Origin: Longicatena caecimuris
Lineage (GTDB): Bacteria; Bacillota_I; Bacilli_A; Erysipelotrichales; Erysipelotrichaceae
Length of the DNA stretch: 53,745 nt
Assembly: GCF_004341945.1 (NCBI RefSeq)
Contig: NZ_SMBP01000022.1
Coordinates: forward strand, 1-53,745
Direction of reading: 5' to 3'
Part shown: piece after piece, positions 25,401 through 34,500 of the stretch
Layout of the letters: each line of letters opens with the position of its first letter
How positions within the stretch are numbered: the stretch's first letter is position 1
Notes under the pieces: generated by a model
Told to the model about the DNA's origin: nothing
The model's input: the letters and a program-made list of their open reading frames with translations, nothing else
The model's database searches: none
Position numbers and translations under genes: made by a program

Positions 25401-28400
25401 GAAAGATGCCGATATCAGCAATGCGGCGACCAATATTGCGGCTTTTATGCCAGCCAAAACAGATGATGAAGCACTGTTAGGAACTGATAATGAAGTTATG
25501 CCGGATGATGGAAGGACCTATCCAAGTGATGAAGATAAACAACGCTATCAGATATTTGGTGAAGATATTGACGGTGATGGCAATCAAAAGGAACAAACAG
25601 TACTATATGCAAACGCATCTGTAAATGAGGACATCGTTATGGCCTCTATGAGTAAATTGGAAAAACTAGTACGTTCAGATGATGATCGCTTTGGCAGCTT
25701 CGATACCGAGGCTACAGTACTTTGTAATCATGGTTATACGTATGAAATCAGCGTTAAAAATGCAACGAAGACATTAAGCGATATGGTTGTTTTTGATCGC
25801 TTAGAAGATGCTCCTTTATACCAAGCAGATACCCATTTTGAAAACAATTGGTGGTATGGCAGCTTTACAGGTATCAATGTAAATGAACTAAAAGAAAAAG
25901 GTGTTGCTCCGATTGTCTATTACAATGCGAATCGCAATGCGAAAATCACTACTGAAGATGAGGCACCAGATGAGGTCTTAACCGTGGAACATGGCTGGAT
26001 ACGAAGTGAAGACTGGAAACGTGAGCTATCTGAGGTGAAAGCAATTGCCGTGGATATGAGAAAGGATAGGGAAGGAAATCCTTTTACCATTAAAGAGATG
26101 GGTGCGGTATCCTTTCAGATTCATATGCAATCACCAAAAGAAGACGAATCTTTGGATACCGCCAACCATGAGAATACCCATGATAAAAAACATCCTGCCA
26201 CCTATGCGTATAACGATGCCAGTTTTTATTCTAAGGTCGTTGAAGATCAAAGTGAAGGCACGGTGAATGGAAATGCAGTACGTGTGAAACAGCATCAGCC
26301 GGAAACATTGGAAGTTATTAAAACTTTGCAAGGAAAAATACCTGAGAAAAGCAAAGACATGTCTTTTCGCTTTCAGGCAAGCTATGCACAGAAACCATTT
26401 GCTACACAGGAATATCAATTGTATAAGAAAACAGGGGATGGTTGGACAGCATGTGGAACGAATCGGGTGTATGCAACAGAAGCAGATGGAAGCTTCTATC
26501 TGCATGCAGATGAAAAAGCTGTTTTTCATCTTTTAGATCAATCGCTGATGGAAATCAAAGAAGAGGAAAATCCTTTTTGGAAGGTTGACATCACAGATGT
26601 AAAGCATGAAGATACCCGGACGATGACATTTCAAAATACGTATCGCCCAGTGCTTTATGCGCAAAAGAAGGTACAAGGATATCCTGATAAAATGGATATC
26701 GCAAAAGAAACCTTTCTCTTTCAAATAAAGGCAGATGATCAGCCACTAGCCAATGCAGAATATTGGGTCGTTGACAGCATACGAAATGATGGTGGCATAC
26801 CAATGAAATTGAAAGAGGGCAAAACAGATGCGAATGGACAATTTGAAATAAAAGCAAATGAAATCATAGCTCTTTTTCCCGGAGATGAAGGTATACGCTA
26901 TGAAGTAAACGAAATATATCCCGGTAAAGATTGGTTCTGTGAACAAACCAGCGTCAGCGGCATTATGGAAACATTCGGAAATGTTGCGACGATCACAAAT
27001 CACTATAAATGGAAAGAACTGTATTTAACAAAGGAAGTAAAGCATCAAAATGCAGAGCAATGCAAGAAGGAATTCACATTTGAAGTTTCTTCAGATGATC
27101 ATTTGCTAACCGGTGCACGTTGGGTCATCTTAAATGAAGATGGATCAGAAAGCGATGTAGAAGGAATCCTTGATGAAAACGGAAGATTTTCAGCAGCATG
27201 TGCAGGAAAAATCATTAAGATCGAGGGCTTTACCGCAGGAAAAAGCTACAAGGTGAAAGAAATTGATGATACCGGTTATACGGATGGGGATTATTATGAA
27301 CCAATTAACGCTACCGTAGAAGGAATGATGCCATGCTATGCTAAGAAAGCTGAAGCAACAATCGTAAATGATTATCTATTACGTCCTCTCCAAATTACAA
27401 AGCTTGTCAGCTTTGATCTATCCAAAGTGTCAGAAAGTGAGCAACAGGCTATCGAAACAAGAGAATTTACGATGCAAATTTTAATCGAAGGCAAACCATA
27501 TGCCGATAAGGAATATCGAATCATGAAAAACGGTATGCCGGTTGGTCAGGGTAAGACATCAAACGATGGCTATTTCAGCATTCAGCATCAGCAAACTATC
27601 GTCTTTCAAGATGTGGGCGTTGAAGGAATGGAATATACGATCATTGAAACACCGGATGCCGATTATGAACAAATTTATCCGGTTGATAAAACACCGGCTA
27701 TAGGAAAATTAGCGGAAAACAGTGCGGTCACTTTTGTAAATGGGGATGCCAATACCTTCATGATTGGGAAAGAATATGTGGTCGGTGAAGAAGATAATGG
27801 AAGGGGGAATGCTTATTTAGAAGAGATCAGACAAAATGCCGATATTAGGGATAAAGAAAAGGTGCATCTGAAACTGGAAATCCAAGAGCATAACGGGGAA
27901 TGGGCTGTTTGGCCTAAGGAAACAACAGAAGTACAAGTATTGGATACCATACATCAGACACAAGCGACCTTACTATGGGAAGCCGGTAAAGAAATCCAGA
28001 TAGAACCATGGAAACGAATCATGATCAATACTTTACCGAAAGATACGCGCTATCGATTAAGCGAGAGCAGTAAAGATCGTTATAAGCTTTATAAACAGGA
28101 TGGCGGTTTTATTGAAATCACACCAAAGATAGGGGAATTGACAAATGTGATTCAACAGCAGCCACTGGCTATTTTACAGAATCAGATTAGTGGAAGAGAT
28201 CAAACGTCTGCCATTTATAAACGGATGCATTTGGGCAGCGATGAAGTGATGAAAGGAGCCAGACTAGTTTATCGTGTAGATGTATATGATGGAAAAGTAT
28301 GGAATCCAGCCGCAAATGTGGCATATATTATCGCTGATGAAAAGGGCATTTCAAGTAATCGCATCCAAAGAACACAACGTGATGGTAAGATTAGCATCGA

Positions 28401-30192
28401 GAAGAGTGCAAATGGATATCCAATCATCTATTTTAGCGAAGCAGATGTAAAAATACAGCCTAGCATTGTCAAAGATGGCACCTATCGAATCGTGGAGTTG
28501 ATAGAGGAAAGTGATGCTGAATGGGGACAGTTAAGTGGATATGTTGATGCACTGGATGATTGCTATAATGGTCGTATTGATTGCCAGGATGCCGTGGGGT
28601 TTGTGAATAGTAATCGCAAGACGGTCATTGAAATTGCGAAAGAAATGGAAAATGACAGCGATCAGGAATTCACTTTCGAGTTGCGTCAGGTACTGCGGGC
28701 TAGCCAAGAGAACATCACCGATATAAAACAAATCTTGGAAACACGCAAAGGTGTTCATCTTGCCTATACGATATATGATAGTGAAACAAATGAGATTATA
28801 GCCAAACGCACCACGCAGGCTACCGGCGAGATTACGATAAAAGCGAAACAATTTGCCAGAATAGAGGTTTGTGATGACACGGTATGGACAGTGAGTGAAA
28901 AACAGAATACACCATATGTCGTAAAGGAAGTCTCGGGGACAAAAGATAAGACAAGCAAACTATCTGAAAATACCATGTTACTGCAAGCTAAGGCACCTGT
29001 GATCTTGGCCCAGTTGTCCATAGAAGCGAAAAAGAAATTTTTTCTAAAAGAAGAACTGCTTGATAAAGATGATTTTATCGTAAGGGCAATGTATTCCGAT
29101 GGCAGTATCAAAACATTAGCGAAAGATGAATATGTAATTGATAAGGATCAAGTACCGACGAGTGCAACCTTTGATTTAACCTTTGCTTATGGCGGTTTAA
29201 AAGAAACCAAAACATTGCAGACAGCGGGAACTGTGATTTTGACAAGTGAAATGGTGGATAATGGAGTCATTGATGCCGTTACAGAAGAAAAGGTAATATT
29301 AAATCAAGGAGATGTAGTGATTCCGGAAGTCATTCTCGTGAATGACAAACCTTGTATTGTCGTGAGTATCGGAGGCAATGCTTTTAACGCAAAACATGAA
29401 GTAAAAAGTGTTGTCATGCCAGACAGTATCACCAGCATCGGTAATGCGGCATTCTATGATTGCTGGCTGAGTGATATTAAGTTATCCAACAATTTGAAAG
29501 AAATTATGCCGCAGACCTTCTGGCGAGCCGAGTATATGCTCCACATTACCATACCGGAATCCGTAACTGCTATTCGATACAGTGCGTTCCAAAGCTGTTT
29601 GCGTTTAGAAAGTGTTGAACTGCCGGATAATCTTCAGATTCTGGAACAAAGTGCCTTTAGAGGCTGCACTGCCTTGAAAGGAACATTGGTTATTCCTAAA
29701 AATATTACGGTTATCAATGAGTATTTGTTTACAAATTGTATTCATTTAGAAGGCGTTGTACTACCGGATGGATTAACGGAAATCGGTTCCCAAGCGTTTG
29801 CTGAATGTAACAGCCTTGTGAAAATCAATTTACCAGATTCAATGCAAAAGATGGGATTTGCGACATTTAATAAATGTACGAGTCTTACCCATATCACTCT
29901 CCCTGCAAAATTAAAAGAAATACCGGCAAATGGTTTTGGCTGGTGCTTGGCACTGGAAAGTATAACATTAGCTGAGGGACTGGAAGTAATTGGTACAGAT
30001 GCTTTTGTACAGTGCACAAAACTAAAAAGTATTGAAATACCTAGCACGGTTACTAGCATTAACAATGCATTTCGATTTACAGGAATCACCTCTTTCTTCA
30101 TCAAAGGAAAGAGTAAGGATCAAATTGCTGGTGCCCCATGGGGATTAAATGCTACGCAAGCTTTAAATATTGTGTGGGAGCTTGATCAATAA
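22417..30192 (+). CDS. Giant secreted surface protein with SdrD-B-like, CnaB-like and BspA-type LRR domains
   Basis: A 2591-residue exported protein. Residues 1-27 are a signal peptide (KKLVSMILVITMIVLTFPTS, then FAEE). Residues about 50-125 are an SdrD-B-like module with an acidic calcium-binding-type loop, DTNKNGQKDANEKG. A long middle section of beta-rich surface domains follows, then a series of about six CnaB/DUF5979-like repeats (about 1290-1780 and 1780-2250), recognisable by units such as 'LYLTKEVKHQNAEQCKKEFTFEV' shortened here to its lysine-rich start and by YEVNEIYPG or YKVKEID endings. Residues about 2315-2590 are BspA-type leucine-rich repeats (AFxxC...L..I.LP..). The C-terminus is NIVWELDQ: no LPXTG, no membrane helix and no basic tail, so it is not sortase-anchored. 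Start ATG after GGAGGGAG-like AAGGGAGAA. Probably an adhesin or matrix protein. Confidence 0.75.
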   Translation: MKNGKKLVSMILVITMIVLTFPTSLFAEEMKTTEDSQTVAVESTFHQFAGVIFEDTNKNGQKDANEKGYADMEICFFNFDNKSQEADYITLTKADGTFQYPKVKEGSYRLKIQSADAQLDMKDYTIRNPQEDGFVMEEKQKKTYVIKDIHVPQTKSIALSLRKKPKKRIESHTLQTKQTDVPKQLVKKTIKDVTDSNKKKLTAKKEAMDITPVSMSELAYLPLEKTGAARNTDTALMANMRSALSAETWNFQTYYVGQDDAYYVDKSNDFSLKYQMEFHTSVVLEKEAVTIRIPKRLLQDRNGKDILPTSIAVPQGSKEQPIKNKIIPFNYYEEGADLVFFNYDRITAGSNIAFQILYKDVNIMTIRNGSQWSLTPSIQIMTKDGMEEKQLTPLRGSIHSQVQLMDVKKSPLLNEKSYYPGIYTKEQLQELVQGTIDEEFLTRFEAYRFVAWRVDIKGYATQPWDLYIKDQTSHDGKVVGFQHPYEPISYHGEAGYYKIATQNMEKKINYTGPEHAVLVVVAYPKDKVSANEVIENSVEVIAHPCDGGEDQTKESSTSWIYQDYDWNYHGDEIGVLKSGGGNFSSWLEVYKSARKAGQDVGDLPFKVNGINRGYAKTHYIQAADGIQLGDRIPGASYLMTTVDDFLYAYPNTGDVADYQVLDDQDYYYSSVSITQTDIGYDPYEDREAAPEKTKGIVIEAMFAGSHTWEKVKEIPWESSGRMRYYFTKEELKRKPWRVKVVHESVNYESDCMIELQVRLRHDSPVLAKLVKDNDDVQEITLENIAGIMGQKMAYGVPQEYYHSQSIENGNYREPGLIEATKALYDGILITRASAKATLTSLQKHAASYKYGQAWNDTTSGRVHLKYNIMAFDGYEVYDAKGVSFLKEYGVTSPGRKEVVFYDLLPYGIKFDPSIQIRAGRVPSTSSEAVKQEKGWDQEQVKVVVDSQKDIDTNYRGSGRTRIAFHIQYEGEDASGYYDKMWMEGWGVSFGAYYDWKDADISNAATNIAAFMPAKTDDEALLGTDNEVMPDDGRTYPSDEDKQRYQIFGEDIDGDGNQKEQTVLYANASVNEDIVMASMSKLEKLVRSDDDRFGSFDTEATVLCNHGYTYEISVKNATKTLSDMVVFDRLEDAPLYQADTHFENNWWYGSFTGINVNELKEKGVAPIVYYNANRNAKITTEDEAPDEVLTVEHGWIRSEDWKRELSEVKAIAVDMRKDREGNPFTIKEMGAVSFQIHMQSPKEDESLDTANHENTHDKKHPATYAYNDASFYSKVVEDQSEGTVNGNAVRVKQHQPETLEVIKTLQGKIPEKSKDMSFRFQASYAQKPFATQEYQLYKKTGDGWTACGTNRVYATEADGSFYLHADEKAVFHLLDQSLMEIKEEENPFWKVDITDVKHEDTRTMTFQNTYRPVLYAQKKVQGYPDKMDIAKETFLFQIKADDQPLANAEYWVVDSIRNDGGIPMKLKEGKTDANGQFEIKANEIIALFPGDEGIRYEVNEIYPGKDWFCEQTSVSGIMETFGNVATITNHYKWKELYLTKEVKHQNAEQCKKEFTFEVSSDDHLLTGARWVILNEDGSESDVEGILDENGRFSAACAGKIIKIEGFTAGKSYKVKEIDDTGYTDGDYYEPINATVEGMMPCYAKKAEATIVNDYLLRPLQITKLVSFDLSKVSESEQQAIETREFTMQILIEGKPYADKEYRIMKNGMPVGQGKTSNDGYFSIQHQQTIVFQDVGVEGMEYTIIETPDADYEQIYPVDKTPAIGKLAENSAVTFVNGDANTFMIGKEYVVGEEDNGRGNAYLEEIRQNADIRDKEKVHLKLEIQEHNGEWAVWPKETTEVQVLDTIHQTQATLLWEAGKEIQIEPWKRIMINTLPKDTRYRLSESSKDRYKLYKQDGGFIEITPKIGELTNVIQQQPLAILQNQISGRDQTSAIYKRMHLGSDEVMKGARLVYRVDVYDGKVWNPAANVAYIIADEKGISSNRIQRTQRDGKISIEKSANGYPIIYFSEADVKIQPSIVKDGTYRIVELIEESDAEWGQLSGYVDALDDCYNGRIDCQDAVGFVNSNRKTVIEIAKEMENDSDQEFTFELRQVLRASQENITDIKQILETRKGVHLAYTIYDSETNEIIAKRTTQATGEITIKAKQFARIEVCDDTVWTVSEKQNTPYVVKEVSGTKDKTSKLSENTMLLQAKAPVILAQLSIEAKKKFFLKEELLDKDDFIVRAMYSDGSIKTLAKDEYVIDKDQVPTSATFDLTFAYGGLKETKTLQTAGTVILTSEMVDNGVIDAVTEEKVILNQGDVVIPEVILVNDKPCIVVSIGGNAFNAKHEVKSVVMPDSITSIGNAAFYDCWLSDIKLSNNLKEIMPQTFWRAEYMLHITIPESVTAIRYSAFQSCLRLESVELPDNLQILEQSAFRGCTALKGTLVIPKNITVINEYLFTNCIHLEGVVLPDGLTEIGSQAFAECNSLVKINLPDSMQKMGFATFNKCTSLTHITLPAKLKEIPANGFGWCLALESITLAEGLEVIGTDAFVQCTKLKSIEIPSTVTSINNAFRFTGITSFFIKGKSKDQIAGAPWGLNATQALNIVWELDQ

Positions 30193-30226
30193 GCAGCATA
30201 AGAGCAATAATCATATAAAATATGTC

Positions 30227-30256
30227 AAAATACCATGTGATTTCACATGGTATTTT
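30227..30256. terminator. Terminator of the giant surface protein gene
   Basis: AAAATACCATGTG pairs with CACATGGTATTTT around a four-base loop (ATTT). The symmetric A and T flanks would let it act in both directions. Confidence 0.85.
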
Positions 30257-30327
30257 AATAAATAAGTGATGCATAAAAAGGGCAAGACAAAGAAAAGTTA
30301 ATAAATTATGGAAAATCTAAGGTAAAA

Positions 30328-30362
30328 GAAATGTCATTTTCATTGTGATGTTTCTTTTTTTT
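30328..30362 (+). terminator. Second tandem terminator
   Basis: GAAATGTCA (30328-30336) pairs with TGATGTTTC (30346-30354) using two G-U pairs, followed by eight T. A backup for the terminator 70 bases upstream. Confidence 0.6.
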
Positions 30363-30640
30363 AGAAAAAAGAAGATAACCTTGTTATGACGGCAGCATAA
30401 TCTTTTTTATGCTAAAGGAAATGTTCGAAATAAGTAGATAAATATGAAGTTATGAAGGACTATGGGTTATGAAATTCACGCCAAACAAAAATATTTTGAA
30501 ATTTAATTTGTGTTATTTATGTGATTTTCTTGTGATAGAAAGATATTAATAAAACCTAAATATCATAAATGTTACATTTTTAAGCGAAGAATTTGGTTAT
30601 AAAAATGTCAATTTAGTGTGAAAACATGCCCGATAATGTC

Positions 30641-30669
30641 TTGAAATTTCCAGAAATTGCCTATATAAT
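30641..30669 (+). promoter_or_regulatory. Strong upstream promoter of the pilus operon
   Basis: TTGAAA (30641-30646) and TATAAT (30664-30669) with a 17-base spacer. A transcript from here would have a leader of about 170 bases. Confidence 0.7.
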
Positions 30670-30774
30670 TTAGACGGAAGCCTTTTCACATGGAACAACG
30701 TATACCTTTTTAAATCAAGCGAATTTTCTCTTAAACTTGATATTTAAGTGAAAAAAAGAGCATAAAAAAAGACA

Positions 30775-30803
30775 TTTACAACATAAAAGTAAATATCTAT
30801 AAA
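30775..30803 (+). promoter_or_regulatory. Proximal promoter of the pilus operon
   Basis: TTTACA (30775-30780) and TATAAA (30798-30803) are 17 bases apart, 43 bases before the first pilus gene start codon. A further TATAAT lies at 30806-30811 without a good -35. Confidence 0.5.
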
Positions 30804-30846
30804 GGTATAATATATTAAACAGAATGAATTGAGGGAGGTTAGCAAA

Positions 30847-31560
30847 ATGAGGAAAAAATTATTACTTGTTGCGACGTTTTTGTTGGCTTTTATGATCTTT
30901 CTAGTTCCGATACGTGCAGTTGAATCAGAAAGATGCATAATCAAAATTCATTTAGAGGATTTGCAAGTTCAGTCTTCTGATATGAATGGAGTCAAATTTT
31001 ATGTATATAAGATTGGAGAAATTGACAAGAACGGAGATGCAAAAATCTATCCTAAATATGGATATGAAACATATCCACAAAACGCTCACGAATTAGATTT
31101 AGTCGCTAAAATGATATCTAAAAAGTTAGAAGATAAACCGATTTTATCTAACAGTACAGACGCTAAAGGTGAGATGGAATTGGTATTGGATGAGAAAGGT
31201 GTTTACCTGCTTATGGCAGAGGACGATAATGCATACGGTGTAATTTCTCCTTTTATTGTGCACCTACCTTATTATCAAACTATAGAAGATGTTCAATATG
31301 GACCACTTTATACTGTAGATGTGGAGCCTAAAGCATCACCAAAGCCAAATACTCCTGGAGAATCCGATGGACCAAATACTCCGGATAATCCAAATACTCC
31401 AGATACGCCAACCGGCGGTGATACTCCAACAGATGAAAAAACACCAGGGAAAGAAACACAGACTGGAGATTCATCTAATACATATTTATATCTATTATTG
31501 ATTGTGATATCAGGAGCTAGTATGTGTATATGGAAAGTGAAGAAAGGACGAGGGTGCTAA
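30847..31560 (+). CDS. Small sortase-anchored pilin or basal pilus subunit
   Basis: A 237-residue surface protein. It has a signal peptide (KLLLVATFLLAFMIFLVPIRA), one SpaA/CnaB-like domain (about 28-155, with GVKFYVYKIGEIDKNG), and a Pro/Thr-rich spacer of PNTP-type repeats (about 160-200). The ending is a sorting signal with motif ETQTGD (203-208), a hydrophobic helix TYLYLLLIVISGASMCIW and a basic tail. The motif is the QTGD form lacking the usual LP. Start ATG 30847 after GGGAGG. It is the first gene of the pilus operon, two bases before the giant tip protein's start. Size and wall-spanning spacer fit a basal or minor pilin. Confidence 0.78.
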   Translation: MRKKLLLVATFLLAFMIFLVPIRAVESERCIIKIHLEDLQVQSSDMNGVKFYVYKIGEIDKNGDAKIYPKYGYETYPQNAHELDLVAKMISKKLEDKPILSNSTDAKGEMELVLDEKGVYLLMAEDDNAYGVISPFIVHLPYYQTIEDVQYGPLYTVDVEPKASPKPNTPGESDGPNTPDNPNTPDTPTGGDTPTDEKTPGKETQTGDSSNTYLYLLLIVISGASMCIWKVKKGRGC

Positions 31561-31561
31561 T

Positions 31562-34500
31562 ATGTTAAAGCGTTTATTACATAAATCATGCGTATGGATC
31601 ATGGTAACATTACTTGTTTTAACGAATATCGATTGGACTGTTTATGCTGTTGAAAAAACAACAAGTGAAGATGAAGTAGCAACATATTCTATTAGTGGTG
31701 TTATCTTTGATGATACAAATAAAAATGGTGAACAAGATAAAAATGAACCAGGTGTAAGTGGCATTGAAGTAAGAGCTATTAGCAAGGATAAAAAGACCTA
31801 TAAAGCTGTTACCGAAGAAGATGGTACCTATCATATAAAAGTAGATGAAGCTGGCAAATATGAAATTAATATGTGTGCTAAGTTTTCAGATATTGCAACA
31901 TATAATTTGAATAATACAGTAAAAAATAACAAGGATAAATTTGAAATAGGAAATTACGAAGATGATGTTTTTTTGCGCATCGCAGAATACGATGTAACAA
32001 AGAATGAAACCCTCAATTTAGGTTTAGTACAAGAAAATACGCAAGAAATAGAAAAAGAAATTGCTAAATTGAGTGCAACAAGATCAGCAGATTGCCAAAT
32101 TTTAAATTGGGTAAGTTTAAGAGTTTGGGATAATCTTCGTGTAAAAATAAGTTATTCTGTGAATGGGCATGCAGGTGGATCTGAAGGTTATGTTTTAAAG
32201 TATTTTGGGAATAATAAAAATCAACATTTATATTGCCTGCAGCCTGGTGTAGCTTTAAATGCAGGAGATGAATTATGCTATGCAGGTGGATCCCTTTATA
32301 ATAATGGATATTCAAAAGATAAAGCCTATAAATTAAGTCTTTATGCATATTATGGTATTGATAATCCAGCATGGAAGAATAAAAAACAATGGGAAAAGAA
32401 TCTTTACTTTTTGGCTGCACAATCTTTGATTTGGGAACAATGTGGTGTCAAGGGTATTAAAGTTTATTACGAAACAGGAAAAGATACATACACTTATAAA
32501 AATGAAGTCGCAATGAAACAATATCGTGATGATATTTTAGCTAAAGTAAATAATCATAACAAGGTTCCTTCCTTTAATGGAAAAACAATGACAGTAACTA
32601 GAAAAGAGGCAGGCGGTAATACATTTAGTTATACAGATAGCAATGGAATATTAGGTCAAGGAAATTGTGAAGTTACTTCAAAAAGTGAAGGTATTAAAAG
32701 TGTTAGTTTTGATGGGAATAAACTAAATGTGACCCTTTCAAATAATATTAAATATGACGGAAAGACTTTGAGTATATCCTTTGTTAAAAAATTTCCTTCG
32801 TTAGGTTGGAATGTCAAACAATATTCGGCGACTAACAGGCAACGTGTCTACTTTTATGGATCTCCTAAAGATGTAAAATTTAACATCTACATAAAAGTGA
32901 ATACAAATGGTAATATTCTTATCAAGAAAACGGATTCAAGTGGTAAGGCGAGAAAAGGAATTACTTTTAGCTATGGAATGGATAAAAATAATTTAAATGA
33001 AACAACCGAGCCAACGAATGATAAGGGTGAAACGAAACTTAAACGAAATTATGCCGCTGGTACAGTGATATATATAAAGGAAAAAACTGTTCCGAATGAT
33101 TTGATATTAGATACAACCATATACCAAAGAACAATAAAATCTGGTGAAAATATTGAGTTGGCAATTAAAAATAAAATTAAATCATTTCCTCTTAAAATTA
33201 AAAAAATAAATGAAGAAACAAACAACCCTATAGAGGGAGCAGTATTTTCCTATACTGATGGGAAAGCTACATATACTGGTGTTACAGATAAAAATGGACA
33301 ATTCACTAGTAAGGTAAGCTTCCCAGTAGGAACAAAAATTACAATAACAGAGACTTTTGCTGGGCCTGGATTTATTGCACCGACAGGTACGGAAAAGACG
33401 CAAACACTTATAATCAATGTAAATCCGGATAAGAATGTATTTACCTTTAAAAATACAGCTATAAAAGTAAAATTGGAAATTCATAAAGAGAATAGTAGAA
33501 CGCATCAACCTCTTAAAAACGTAACATTTAAAATCGGACCGAATTTAAATGGACAAGAAGGTGCTGCTAATGGTTTTGATTTTAAAACAACGGATGAAAA
33601 TGGTTATATTGAATCGCGTCTATATGATGCCAGAACTAAAATTTATTACCAGGAGTGGAGCAGTGAAGATGATAGCATCAAACTGGATAAAACTATTAAA
33701 ACAGTTACCTTTAATGATACTAATATTGGGATAACGGTTAAAAATGATGAGGAACCAGTTCAAATTAAAGTAATAAAAACAGGTAAAGATGATTTGCCTT
33801 TGGAAAATGTTGTTTTTGTAGTTCAGAAGGTTGTAGGCGCTTCATGGGTCGATGTAGAAACTGTAAAAACTGACAAGAGTGGTAAAGCAGTTACTACTAA
33901 TAAGTTTACAAGAGGTGACATAGATGCTGGCTTTATCCGTTTAGTTGAAAGAGAAACTATACCAGGATATGATAAATTAAAAGATCCGATTATGCTTTCT
34001 CTGGATAACACAATTGAGAAAAATGTCTTAGAGGTAAAGGTTGAAAATAAAGCAATCCCTACCATTTTTGAAGTGTATAAATATGATAAAGATGATAAAA
34101 ACAAACCATTATCTGGTGCAGAGTTTGAAATAACAGACACCAAAGGCAATGTTGTATGTACCCTTGTTACAAACAATGAAGGTAAGGCAAAAACAACTGA
34201 GTTGTTAGCTAACACTACATACTATATCAAGGAAACAAAGGCTCCAAAAGGCTATAAAATTATTAATGGTGAAAAAGAGGCTTTTAAAATAACAGATACT
34301 GGAAATCATCCATATTACTATAAGAAAGATGTACCTAATGAGCCTATTTATGGATATATAGAAATTTATAAGAAAAATCAAGATGGTAAAGCTTTAGCTG
34401 GTATTGAATTTACCGTTTATGATGGCGATAAAATGATTCAGACATTAAAAACAGATGAAAATGGTTATGCTAAATCTAAACCATTAATAGTTAGTAGTGT

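Larger units (their letters stand above)
30193..30846 (+). other. AT-rich intergenic region between the giant protein and the pilus operon
   Basis: 650 bases with no supported gene. It holds two terminators near its left end and two promoters near its right end, listed separately. In between, an imperfect hairpin (GCATAA/TTATGC near 30400) and long A and T runs are seen. Base composition turns visibly more AT-rich here and stays so through the pilus genes. Confidence 0.6.
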
